64,000 bases of DNA from Jeotgalibaca sp052266715 (GTDB lineage Bacteria > Bacillota > Bacilli > Lactobacillales > Aerococcaceae): NCBI GenBank assembly GCA_052266715.1, contig JBQPRB010000003.1. One strand, written 5' to 3'. Of the stretch, positions 35,051 to 43,423 are shown one piece after another; the stretch's first letter is position 1, and each line of letters opens with the position of its first letter. A program made the translations under genes and the position numbers. A model generated the notes under the pieces. That model made no database searches and was not told the origin of the DNA. It was given only the letters and a program-made list of their open reading frames with translations.

Positions 35051-35100
35051 ATAAACGTCACCAGTGACAGGTTGTACAACCTGTCACTGGTGACGTTTAT
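35051..35100. terminator. perfect 50-bp palindrome, probable bidirectional terminator
   Basis: Bases 35051-35075 are the exact reverse complement of 35076-35100, with no spacer. It lies between two convergent genes: the GT2 stop is 42 bases to the left and the GNAT stop 18 bases to the right. A hairpin of about 23 bp plus a tiny loop would form on either strand. Neither side has a strong T-run, so termination is inferred from position. Confidence 0.7.
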
Positions 35101-35117
35101 ATGTGGTGATGAAAGTT

Positions 35118-35597
35118 TTATACAGTGATATATTTAGATAAAGCGAGATTGAATTCGTAGTTTTTTTTGATAGTATCATCAATTATAAATCCTTGATTCA
35201 AATACATTTTAATTGCATTTGAATTACTGTTATGTGTAAACAAGGTTATTTTTTTCATTCCACTGTGCTGAGCTTTTTCTAGAAAGGCTTTTAAGAGTTT
35301 GCTACCTATTTTTTTCCCTCGATGATTTTCGGAAACAGCCAGAATGGATATATATCCAATATGATTAATATTATCATTGGTATACCCTGTAACAATTCCG
35401 ATTAATTCTTCATTTTGTACCATTTTGATTACGGTACCTAAACTTAATATTTTCTTCGCATATTCGTCTAAGTCAACTTTTTGATTTAGCGAAATTGGGA
35501 AGGAATCGTTCACTTCGGTCAAAAATATTAATAATTTTTTTAATTCTTCTTTGTTATATTTCATTTGAGAAATGGATTCAATGCTTGTATCTTTCAC
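35118..35597 (-). CDS. GNAT-family N-acetyltransferase
   Basis: 159 aa acetyltransferase on the opposite strand to its neighbours. VSENHRGKKIGSKLLKAFLEKAQ is motif A (acetyl-CoA pyrophosphate loop); FTHNSNSNAIKMYLNQGFIID is motif B with the SNAIKMY-x-GF pattern of RimI-like members. AGGGGGAATAAAG upstream on the minus strand is a good ribosome site. The target is unknown: it could be an amino sugar, a small molecule or a peptide. Its reversed orientation and convergent placement suggest it is not part of the polysaccharide operons. Confidence 0.85.
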   Translation of the reverse strand: MKDTSIESISQMKYNKEELKKLLIFLTEVNDSFPISLNQKVDLDEYAKKILSLGTVIKMVQNEELIGIVTGYTNDNINHIGYISILAVSENHRGKKIGSKLLKAFLEKAQHSGMKKITLFTHNSNSNAIKMYLNQGFIIDDTIKKNYEFNLALSKYITV

Positions 35598-35932
35598 TTT
35601 ATTCCCCCTCTATTCTAATTATGATTCGTATTGATGTTGTGGTAGACAGAATATTCTTTAGATTATATCACAGGAATTAAGAAGTTGAGCATGATTAAAA
35701 TTATAACACTATCTTGATGCGCAAGGGTAGGAAAGATTTGTATTAATTAAAAAACTATGCTAAATTCATTTTTAGTAGTATACTTTTGTTAGAATTAAGT
35801 TTATAAGTTTTAATTATTAACTATAAAGGAAGTGATTTGATAAGGTTCTCGTTATAATGTAGATGCTAAAGTCAGTTGCATAAGTTTATATAGTTATGTT
35901 CTTTTCATATTCAATAATGGAGGAGGATATTT
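35598..35932 (+). promoter_or_regulatory. divergent intergenic region before deacetylase gene
   Basis: About 335 AT-rich bases between divergently oriented genes, so it must hold promoters for both. TATAAT at 35853-35858 is the best plus-strand -10, without a clear -35. AGGAGG lies at about 35919-35927 before the deacetylase ATG. No operator could be recognised. Confidence 0.4.
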
Positions 35933-38900
35933 ATGGTAGGCAAAAAAATATTCTTTGTTTCTTCTGCAATAGCCGTTTTTCTCTACGGCGATTTTACAGT
36001 AGCAAATGCTGAAGTTGATAATTCAACCAATCCAACACAGTCTACCACATCGACTATTATAACAAGTATAAGTACCGAAGAAGCAGTACCTAAAGAATCA
36101 CCCCCTAACGAAATACCACCGGAAAACCTTCCAATGAGTGAAACCCCAGAAACAAGCCTCCCTATCACCGAACCAGCCGTAATCAACCCGCCAAGTGAAG
36201 AGGCGACACAAGAAGAGGAGCCGTTAGCTGAAATACCACTGGAACACCCAATAACGAGTGAAGCCGCAGAAACAAACATTCCTATTACCGAACCAACAGT
36301 AAACGACCCACCAAACGAAGACCCGATCCAAGAAGAGAAACCACCAGCCGAAATACCACCGGAAAATTCACCGACAAGTGAAACCCCAGAAACAAAACCT
36401 CCGATAACTGAACCAACAGTAAACGACCCACCAAACGAAGACCCGATACAAGAAGAGAAACCACCAGCCGAAATACCACCGGAAAAATCACCGACAAGTG
36501 AAACCCCAGAAACAAAACCTCCGATAACTGAACCTACAGTAATCGACCCACCAAACGAAGACCCGATACAAGAAGAGAAACCACCAGCCGAAATACCACC
36601 GGAAAACTCACCGACAAGTGAAACCCCAGAAATTACTTCACCTACAACAGAAACCCAAGAGAAAAATCCCTCAACAAGTAGTCCCTCGCAAACAAAAATA
36701 TCTACAACAACTGCACCAAACCTTAACCTCATATTAAGTTCTACAACTTCAAATACTTCTTCAATTTTAATCAATAGTATTGCAACAACAGAAAAAAAGA
36801 TTTCACTGACTTTTGATGATGGATATGATTATCAAACATTGTATGATATATTAGCAAATCTCAAAACTTTTGGCGTAAAGGCTACGTTTTTTATGAATGG
36901 CGGTACAAATCCAGAATTATTACGTCAAATAGTAGCAGATGGGCATCAACTTGCTAATCATACCTACTCACATAAAAATGCAACCCAACTCTCCAAAGGC
37001 GAATTAACTTCTGAACTTCAATTGATGGATGAATTAATTCAAACAGAGACAGGTCTCTCATCAAAACCAATTTGGCGAGCGCCACAAGGGATGATAAATG
37101 ATTCAGTTCTCCAGGTTGCTGGCGACCAAGGCTATAATTATACTATGGGATGGTCAATTGACACGAGAGATTGGGAAGGTAACAAAACAGCAATTGAACT
37201 TAGTGAATACGTGGTTGACAGAGCCCAGCCTGGAGCAATTGTACTAATGCATGCAGGGAGTGGTTCTTGGAGTACCCCAGGATCACTAGCATATATGCTC
37301 CCAAATCTACAGAATGCTGGATTTAAGTTAGTGACAGTGAATGAATTGTTGTCTTTAGGTGGACATAATGTCACAACACCACAATCACCAACAGAAGGAG
37401 TGCCCGTCACGCGTTATGACAATCATAATGTTTACGTCGATCCCGCTGGCAATGTCTATATCCGGAACACGGGCGACTACCCAGTCGTGACCTACAAAGC
37501 GACGCTGGCAGCGAACAAAAACTACACCGTCAAGAGCCTGGGCACAGGGAACGACCGTTTCCGTATCGCGGTGATGAACAAGGCGGTTACGCTGAGCCAG
37601 GCTGGTGAAGCAGTGCGTGCGGACCGCATCATCACGCTGGACAATAGCTTGTCGGAATACACCTTCCAAAACCTGGACGGGGTCGAGCTCTACGTCTACC
37701 TGAGCAACTATGCCAACCCATTGTCAGATGTATCCATCTCGCAAAAGGAAAGTGCTCCTGTCCCGACCGATCCTACCGTTGTTCCGGCAGTGAAACTGGA
37801 CGACCATAATGTTTACGTCGATCCCGCTGGCAATGTCTATATCCGGAACACGGGCGACTACCCAGTCGTGACCTACAAGGCGACGCTGGCAGCGAACAAA
37901 AACTACACCGTCAAGAGCCTGGGCACAGGGAATGACCGTTTCCGTATCGCGGTGATGAACAAGGCGGTTACGCTGAGCCAGGCTGGGGAAGCAGTGCGTG
38001 CGGACCGCATCATCACGCTAGACAATAGCTTGTCGGAATATACCTTCCAAAACCTGGACGGGGTCGAGCTCTACGTCTACCTGAGCAACTATGCCAACCC
38101 ATTGTCAGATGTATCCATCTCGCAAAAGGAAAGTGCTCCTGTCCCGACCGATCCTACCGTTGTTCCGGCAGTGAAACTGGACGACCATAATGTTTACGTC
38201 GATCCCGCTGGCAATGTCTATATCCGGAACACGGGCGACTACCCAGTCGTGACCTACAAGGCGACGCTGGCAGCGAACAAAAACTACACCGTCAAGAGCC
38301 TGGGCACAGGGAATGACCGTTTCCGTATCGCGGTGATGAACAAGGCGGTTACGCTGAGCCAGGCTGGGGAAGCAGTGCGTGCGGACCGCATCATCACGCT
38401 AGACAATAGCTTGTCGGAATATACCTTCCAAAACCTGGACGGGGTCGAGCTCTACGTCTACCTGAGCAACTATGCCAACCCATTGTCAGATGTCTCCATC
38501 TCGCAAAAGGAAAGTGCTCCTGTTCCGACCGATCCTACCGTTGTTCCGGCAGTGAAGCTGGACGACCATAATATTTTAGTGTCAGGTGAAGGAGACGTTT
38601 ATATACAAAATACGGGCGCCTATAAGGTTGTAACCTATATGGCTGTAATAGAACCTAATAAAACCTATACAATCAAGAGCCTGGGTACAGGGAACGACCG
38701 TTTTCGTATTGCGACTATGAACAGCCCCGTTACCTTGACAAACGCTGGAGAAATAGTGCGGGCGGATAGAGTTATAAATGCAGGCGATTGGTTAACAGAA
38801 TTTACATTCCAAAATAAAAATAGTGTTCGTCTATATGTTTACCTTAGTAACTATGCTAATGAATATTCAAAAGTAGAGATAACAAAGAAGGATAACCCTA

Positions 38901-40147
38901 TAACCTATACCTTGGACGTTTCGGCGATAGAATACCCTAGTATAAACACGGGCAATAGATATCCGACTTTATTCGGAGTGAAAACTTCGAACGCTGTCAG
39001 TGGCCAACAACCTCAGACAGTAGGATGGCTCTATTACAGTGGCAATGACATACTTTACGCAGAGAAAAACCCATTAAATATTGTTAAAGTTGCCGATTGG
39101 AATCCGTCACTTGCTTATGAAGGGTATAATAGTCCTCAAAACTATTCACCTTATATTACACCTGCTGGCGATATCATTTTTGTTTTTCGTGGGGAGCAAT
39201 TAATACCCCATGATTATTCAAATGTTGGAATCTTGGAAGAAGCACGTCAAAATCCAATTATCTATCCAGCTGGGAATTACGCTAGTCCATTCATAGTTGA
39301 CTTTAAGAATAGAATTAAACCTACCGCATGGTTACAAAATAGTGGAATAGATTTTGTGTTTACTGAAAATTTCTTCATCTTTGCTGAGTATACGCGGCCT
39401 ATACATGAAATGTCCTATGTTTGGAAGGTGACAACACCATTTGGAGATCCAGCAAATTGGAAAATCATCAAAGAATTCAAAGTTAGTGGTCAATATACCA
39501 GCGGTTTTGAGCACGCGCACATGGTTAGTTACGACCCGTTCAGTGGTGCTATTCATTTAGCCGTTGGAGATGATGCAGCATCCTCCAAGATTTATGAATC
39601 AAATGATTTAGGAGAAACTTGGACAATTGTTGTAGAAAATAGTGAGAAGTATGCACGCGTCATTAATTTTGTATACACAGAAGATAAAGTTTATTGGGGA
39701 TCTGATAGTGGTTTGCCGTACATGCATTCCTTTGTATCTGTTGATAGGAATTTAGAAGGAAAACCAAACTTTGATCAAATAACTGATATGTACAACTTTG
39801 GGTATATCCCAGGTGAAAAAGCGACTTATGCTACTGTTTATTTAGAGGAACCAAATGGAATCTTGTTATTAGACAGATTTGATAGTCCAACTAATATTCC
39901 TTTGGAAATCCTGTTTTGGAGTTTTGAAACGAATAGTATGCACACAGTAGGAATTTTTAATTCCTTAAATGATAACAAACTAACTTATGGGTTCCGAAAT
40001 GAGGCTGTTAGTTGGTACGGATCTGCAGCGGATAATTTGGTAATAGTTGGCTTTGGTCATTTTCCTAATGACATTGATATTCTTGATAATCGTATAGATT
40101 ATAGGGTTAATAATTTAGTTCTAAAAGTCACTCGAATTACAGGGTAA
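35933..40147 (+). CDS. secreted multidomain polysaccharide deacetylase with repeats
   Basis: 1404 aa extracellular protein. Signal peptide about 1-27 (GKKIFFVSSAIAVFL..ANA). Residues ~55-235 are Pro/Glu/Thr-rich 40-residue repeats, probably wall-spanning. The NodB/CE4 domain (~285-475) has TFDDG (293-297), NHTYSH (342-347), WRAPQG (381-386), SIDTRDWEG and LMHAG (438-442), so all CE4 motifs are present. Three 127-residue repeats follow (~498-878), identical or nearly so in protein, with a fourth diverged one to about 985; they look like beta-sandwich binding modules. The last ~415 residues resemble a beta-propeller with one clear Asp-box (SNDLGETW). No LPxTG or C-terminal membrane anchor is visible. 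Probably de-N-acetylates a surface amino-sugar polymer, perhaps the one made here. Confidence 0.85.
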   Translation: MVGKKIFFVSSAIAVFLYGDFTVANAEVDNSTNPTQSTTSTIITSISTEEAVPKESPPNEIPPENLPMSETPETSLPITEPAVINPPSEEATQEEEPLAEIPLEHPITSEAAETNIPITEPTVNDPPNEDPIQEEKPPAEIPPENSPTSETPETKPPITEPTVNDPPNEDPIQEEKPPAEIPPEKSPTSETPETKPPITEPTVIDPPNEDPIQEEKPPAEIPPENSPTSETPEITSPTTETQEKNPSTSSPSQTKISTTTAPNLNLILSSTTSNTSSILINSIATTEKKISLTFDDGYDYQTLYDILANLKTFGVKATFFMNGGTNPELLRQIVADGHQLANHTYSHKNATQLSKGELTSELQLMDELIQTETGLSSKPIWRAPQGMINDSVLQVAGDQGYNYTMGWSIDTRDWEGNKTAIELSEYVVDRAQPGAIVLMHAGSGSWSTPGSLAYMLPNLQNAGFKLVTVNELLSLGGHNVTTPQSPTEGVPVTRYDNHNVYVDPAGNVYIRNTGDYPVVTYKATLAANKNYTVKSLGTGNDRFRIAVMNKAVTLSQAGEAVRADRIITLDNSLSEYTFQNLDGVELYVYLSNYANPLSDVSISQKESAPVPTDPTVVPAVKLDDHNVYVDPAGNVYIRNTGDYPVVTYKATLAANKNYTVKSLGTGNDRFRIAVMNKAVTLSQAGEAVRADRIITLDNSLSEYTFQNLDGVELYVYLSNYANPLSDVSISQKESAPVPTDPTVVPAVKLDDHNVYVDPAGNVYIRNTGDYPVVTYKATLAANKNYTVKSLGTGNDRFRIAVMNKAVTLSQAGEAVRADRIITLDNSLSEYTFQNLDGVELYVYLSNYANPLSDVSISQKESAPVPTDPTVVPAVKLDDHNILVSGEGDVYIQNTGAYKVVTYMAVIEPNKTYTIKSLGTGNDRFRIATMNSPVTLTNAGEIVRADRVINAGDWLTEFTFQNKNSVRLYVYLSNYANEYSKVEITKKDNPITYTLDVSAIEYPSINTGNRYPTLFGVKTSNAVSGQQPQTVGWLYYSGNDILYAEKNPLNIVKVADWNPSLAYEGYNSPQNYSPYITPAGDIIFVFRGEQLIPHDYSNVGILEEARQNPIIYPAGNYASPFIVDFKNRIKPTAWLQNSGIDFVFTENFFIFAEYTRPIHEMSYVWKVTTPFGDPANWKIIKEFKVSGQYTSGFEHAHMVSYDPFSGAIHLAVGDDAASSKIYESNDLGETWTIVVENSEKYARVINFVYTEDKVYWGSDSGLPYMHSFVSVDRNLEGKPNFDQITDMYNFGYIPGEKATYATVYLEEPNGILLLDRFDSPTNIPLEILFWSFETNSMHTVGIFNSLNDNKLTYGFRNEAVSWYGSAADNLVIVGFGHFPNDIDILDNRIDYRVNNLVLKVTRITG
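36108..36640 (+). repeat. 120-bp Pro/Glu-rich coding repeats
   Basis: About four and a half in-frame units of 120 bp (40 aa: EIPPE-SPTSETPET-PPITEPTV-DPPNEDPIQEEKPPA). The units between about 36300 and 36620 differ by only a few bases; the first two are more diverged. Low-complexity spacer of a secreted protein, prone to copy-number change. Confidence 0.85.
37424..38566 (+). repeat. three tandem 381-bp coding repeats
   Basis: Units begin at 37424, 37805 and 38186 with an exact 381-bp (127-aa) period; they differ at only a handful of silent positions (e.g. AAAGCG/AAGGCG, AACGAC/AATGAC, GGTGAA/GGGGAA). A fourth unit at 38567-38895 keeps the protein pattern but is strongly diverged and AT-rich. 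Units two and three are more alike than either is to the first. Confidence 0.93.
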
Positions 40148-40165
40148 TTTCAGCTATTTAAATTT

Positions 40166-40213
40166 AAGGTTCTACAACTCCGACGATTGGGTCGATGGGT
40201 GTAGAGCCTTTTT
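40166..40213 (+). terminator. intrinsic terminator after deacetylase gene
   Basis: Stem of 40166-40176 with 40200-40210 (11 pairs, one G-T), inner CGAC/GTCG pairing, and a T-run. It lies 19 bases past the stop codon. Confidence 0.78.
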
Positions 40214-40391
40214 AATTGCAGTAGAATTATCTCACATTTCAATGATAAATAATTCGTAATCTATTCTGATTAATATATGTAATTTTTTAGCGTAACGAAA
40301 TTGATTGAAGAGTGAAGATAGATTTAAAACTATCTTAATAAGTCTAGTTATTTATGGTTGCTTGTTGTAAAATAAACAAAGGGTGAAATAT

Positions 40392-40526
40392 ATGAATAAT
40401 AGTTGTACTCAAAACTATACAAAATTCTGTAAGGAAAGGAGATTACTAAGGAAATTTAATACATTTAAATTAACCGAAAGAGAAAATTTAGAATATTTAA
40501 AAAAGAAATATCATTTAATGAAATGA
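40392..40526 (+). CDS. small ORF, 44 aa, unknown
   Basis: ATG 40392 with AGGGTGA about six bases upstream, reading 44 codons to TGA and ending 15 bases before the next start. The peptide is basic (many Lys/Arg, ending KKKYHLMK) with no signal peptide or membrane span. A leader peptide, a small regulatory protein or chance are all possible. The 180 bases ahead of it, after the terminator, hold no other gene. Confidence 0.4.
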   Translation: MNNSCTQNYTKFCKERRLLRKFNTFKLTERENLEYLKKKYHLMK

Positions 40527-40541
40527 AAGGAGTGTGCGTTT

Positions 40542-41744
40542 TTGGAAAGAAATAAAATTTATAGGATATCTTTGGTTTATCAGCTCCTTTTTTTGGAGTA
40601 TTCCTTATTAACCATAGGTATTTACTTTTTTTCCAAGAGTAAGGGGATGAACGGAATTACGCTACCCTTTGCTGGAGGAGGAGATGATGGATTTTTTTAC
40701 TGGCGACAAGTCGAATCTTTTTTAAATGGCGGGCAAATCATCGATACTTCTATATATCCTAGTTTAATTAGCCGCATAGTAGCCTTTGTAGGATTCAGTG
40801 ATGTTTTTGTAGTAAGAATATTTAACTTTTTTGGTTTCCTATTATTGGTTTGGGGTGCTACTTTGTTATTAAGACGGTTGTCAAAAAGCGAGAGCATTAA
40901 CAAAAGATTTGATATTACTATGTTGTTGTATACAAATACAATGCTGGTAATTTTTTTAATGTTTTATTTGAGTTTATTAACAACAGTTACCTTATCAATT
41001 TATCGAGACGTGTGGATATATTTTTTCTATATTTTGTCCATTTATCTAATGAATGAGATTATGTTGAATCAGAGAACACAAATGATTTTTCTGCTAGTTC
41101 CGAGTCTCTACTTTTTAGGTGGCTTTCGGACATATGCCTTGGTTGCCTTTTTAATTGCCACAGCACTCATCATTTTTATGCAAAGTGATAGAAATCATAT
41201 GAAATATATAGTAATGGCCATTATTGCCTTTTCTTTTTATTATACGTTTTTTATTGATTTTCAAGTTCCTATCGTAAATATGAGTTTGAGAAATGCTCTT
41301 GATTTTAGACAAATTGGTCTAGAAACAAATATGGGCGGAAGTAATATGAATATAAACCTAAATCAACCAAACATATTCTTGTTTTTCTTGAATTATATGT
41401 ATAGTTTTTTAGGTAATTTAGTTGGACCTTTCCCATGGGGAATTAATAGCTTTACGCAAATTATGGTATTTGTTATGGAAAGTATCCCTATGATAGCCAT
41501 ATTGATTTATCTAGTTATTAACCGCAAACGATTAACAAAAAACGAAATACTAACGCTTACGTATTCTCTTGTATGGATGGGATTTATAGCTCTGAGTAAC
41601 GATAATATAGGAACAGCAACTCGTCTACGGGCAACAGGGTGGATTCCGATGGTAGTAGTTTTTATCTCAGTAATAAACAGGAAAATATTTAAAAGCAAAA
41701 ATTATCAAATGGAAATTTTGCCTGATAGTAATCAAAGAAAATGA
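40542..41744 (+). CDS. polytopic membrane protein, candidate polymerase or GT-C transferase
   Basis: 400 aa, TTG start behind AAAGGAG. About ten hydrophobic spans. The first outer loop has FAGGGDDGFFYWRQVESFLNGG, an acidic DD motif at the place where GT-C glycosyltransferases carry their catalytic acid. The family is not one I can name. It lies between the deacetylase and the second wzz gene, and no standard Wzy is present in module 2, so it may be that module's polymerase. A lipid-linked-sugar (GT-C) transferase modifying the polymer is the main alternative. Confidence 0.6.
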   Translation: MERNKIYRISLVYQLLFLEYSLLTIGIYFFSKSKGMNGITLPFAGGGDDGFFYWRQVESFLNGGQIIDTSIYPSLISRIVAFVGFSDVFVVRIFNFFGFLLLVWGATLLLRRLSKSESINKRFDITMLLYTNTMLVIFLMFYLSLLTTVTLSIYRDVWIYFFYILSIYLMNEIMLNQRTQMIFLLVPSLYFLGGFRTYALVAFLIATALIIFMQSDRNHMKYIVMAIIAFSFYYTFFIDFQVPIVNMSLRNALDFRQIGLETNMGGSNMNINLNQPNIFLFFLNYMYSFLGNLVGPFPWGINSFTQIMVFVMESIPMIAILIYLVINRKRLTKNEILTLTYSLVWMGFIALSNDNIGTATRLRATGWIPMVVVFISVINRKIFKSKNYQMEILPDSNQRK

Positions 41745-41921
41745 TATAAAGCTATTTTACCTTTTCACTTATTAAATAAATTGTACATGAAAGTGAATAT
41801 TTATAAAGATTATATAGTTATTTTTTTTAGTTATAGTAAACTATTGGTATGGTTTATTTCAATATTGATTAAAGTATGCTTATTTATATTGAAAATTAAT
41901 TTAGCTTATTAGGAGGAAAAA

Positions 41922-42674
41922 ATGGAAGAGCGGTTTTATTTGAATGAAGTATTTTTAATACTCAGAAAAAGGGTCGGACAAATAGTTCTATTTGGAATTT
42001 TAGGTTTATTGATTGCGGGAATATTTACTTTCTTTTTTATTACACCTAAATATAGTTCAACATCCAAAATGGTTGTAAACCAGACTCAGAACACAGAGCA
42101 AACTCTAACGAATACAGATATTCAGACTAATTTAAATTTGATCAATACGTATCAAAGTATTATCAAAGAGCCAATTATCTTGGAAGATGTTATTGGAAAA
42201 GTAGATTCCAATATATCTCCACAAGAACTGAGTCAAAAACTGAGCGTTCAAACTGAAAATAATTCTTTAGTTTTTGGGGTTACTGTTAGTGACGAAAATC
42301 CCTATATGGCATCGGATTTAGCTAACGCAGTTGCGGAAACTTTCCAAGAAAAAATTGGGGATATTCTGGAAGTGGAATCAGTGACGATTTTATCCCAAGC
42401 TACTCCAAATACCAAGCCAGTCTCACCTAATGTTATCCTTAATTTAATTATCGGATTGAGTACCGGATTAATGGTAGGTATTAGTCTTGCTTTAGTGAGT
42501 GAATTGATGGATAAGCGTGTTAAAGATAACAAAATTATTGATGAAATTGGTTGGACAAATCTGGGCTCAATTTTAGAAATGTCAGCTAAGGAAATTAAAG
42601 ATACAAGAATAGATAAAAAAATTGGTTTTATGCAAATGTCAACAAGTGTATCACCGTTCCGGAGAAGGGTATAG
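41922..42674 (+). CDS. Wzz/CpsC-type chain-length and kinase-activating protein (copy 2)
   Basis: 250 aa, two membrane spans (~20-42 and ~171-195) around an outer domain. LNEVFLILRKRVGQIVLFGILGLLIAGIFTFFFITPKYSST opens it and PNTKPVSPNVILNLIIG precedes the second span. Same design as the gene at 15460 but clearly diverged. The ATG follows TTAGGAGG. It begins the regulatory core wzz-kinase-phosphatase-capD, the standard Firmicute order (CpsCDB/EpsABC). Confidence 0.89.
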   Translation: MEERFYLNEVFLILRKRVGQIVLFGILGLLIAGIFTFFFITPKYSSTSKMVVNQTQNTEQTLTNTDIQTNLNLINTYQSIIKEPIILEDVIGKVDSNISPQELSQKLSVQTENNSLVFGVTVSDENPYMASDLANAVAETFQEKIGDILEVESVTILSQATPNTKPVSPNVILNLIIGLSTGLMVGISLALVSELMDKRVKDNKIIDEIGWTNLGSILEMSAKEIKDTRIDKKIGFMQMSTSVSPFRRRV

Positions 42675-42686
42675 GGGGGCGCAGTA

Positions 42687-43418
42687 ATGTTTAGAAAAAA
42701 GAAAAAAATCCAACAACTTGACCAAGAACAACGATTAGGGACGAGCCTAATTACTATCACTAAACCAAATTCAATCGTGGCCGAGCAATTCCGTACCATC
42801 CGTACAAATATTCAGTTTTCGATGATTGATAAAGATTTAAAAACAATCATTTTCACTTCTTCAGGCCCTTATGAAGGTAAGTCAACCGTAGCTGCAAATA
42901 TTGCATCGGTGTTTGCTGATCAAGGTAAAAAAGTTGTCTTGATTGATGCCGATATGAGAAAGCCGACTGTCTCTAAGACCTTTAGCATTCATAATACAGA
43001 AGGTTTGAGTACCTTGATTACGTCTCGGAGTACCCGTATTGAAGATGTGGTGCAGTATGTTGATGAAGCTGGATTAGATATTATTACTAGCGGTCCGGTA
43101 CCACCTAACCCTTCTGAGCTATTGAATTCAAATCGTATGAACGAAATAATTAAAGAATTAGAAGATACTTATGATTTGGTTTTGTTCGATATGCCACCGG
43201 TTGTATCAGTTACGGATGCACAAATCATGGCTACTAAAACTGATGGCGTGGTTTTTGTGGTAAGAAGAAACATTGCCCACACAGAAGACATCAAGCAAGC
43301 GAAAGAATTGTTGGACATGGTTCATGCCAACGTGTTGGGGGTTGTCTTTAACGGGGCTGAGAAGAGAACAGATCGTTCTTATTCTTACTACGGTTATGGT
43401 TATACAGATGAGGAGTGA
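42687..43418 (+). CDS. BY-family tyrosine kinase CpsD/EpsB (copy 2)
   Basis: 243 aa autokinase. Walker A PYEGKSTVAAN, Walker A' IDADMRKPTV, Walker B VLFDMPPVVS, SGPVPPNPSELLNSNRM, and C-terminal tyrosine cluster RSYSYYGYGYTDEE. The N-terminal basic segment FRKKKKIQQ is cytosolic. Its stop is just ahead of the PHP phosphatase start, so kinase and phosphatase are produced together. It should pair with the Wzz at 41922. Confidence 0.92.
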   Translation: MFRKKKKIQQLDQEQRLGTSLITITKPNSIVAEQFRTIRTNIQFSMIDKDLKTIIFTSSGPYEGKSTVAANIASVFADQGKKVVLIDADMRKPTVSKTFSIHNTEGLSTLITSRSTRIEDVVQYVDEAGLDIITSGPVPPNPSELLNSNRMNEIIKELEDTYDLVLFDMPPVVSVTDAQIMATKTDGVVFVVRRNIAHTEDIKQAKELLDMVHANVLGVVFNGAEKRTDRSYSYYGYGYTDEE

Positions 43419-43423
43419 GTCGA

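Noticed and set aside
36108..36640. regular 120-bp repeats considered as a CRISPR-like array
   Set aside because: Units are directly adjacent, in frame and coding, with no unique spacers and no cas genes.
35983..36774. 263-codon frame on the minus strand rich in Gly/Val/Ser
   Set aside because: It is the mirror of the Pro/Glu repeats of the deacetylase gene; repetitive composition keeps the opposite frame open.
37424..38566. 381-bp repeats considered as a mobile element or integron-type array
   Set aside because: They form one uninterrupted reading frame with an exact 127-codon period and no terminal inverted repeats or attC-like sites.
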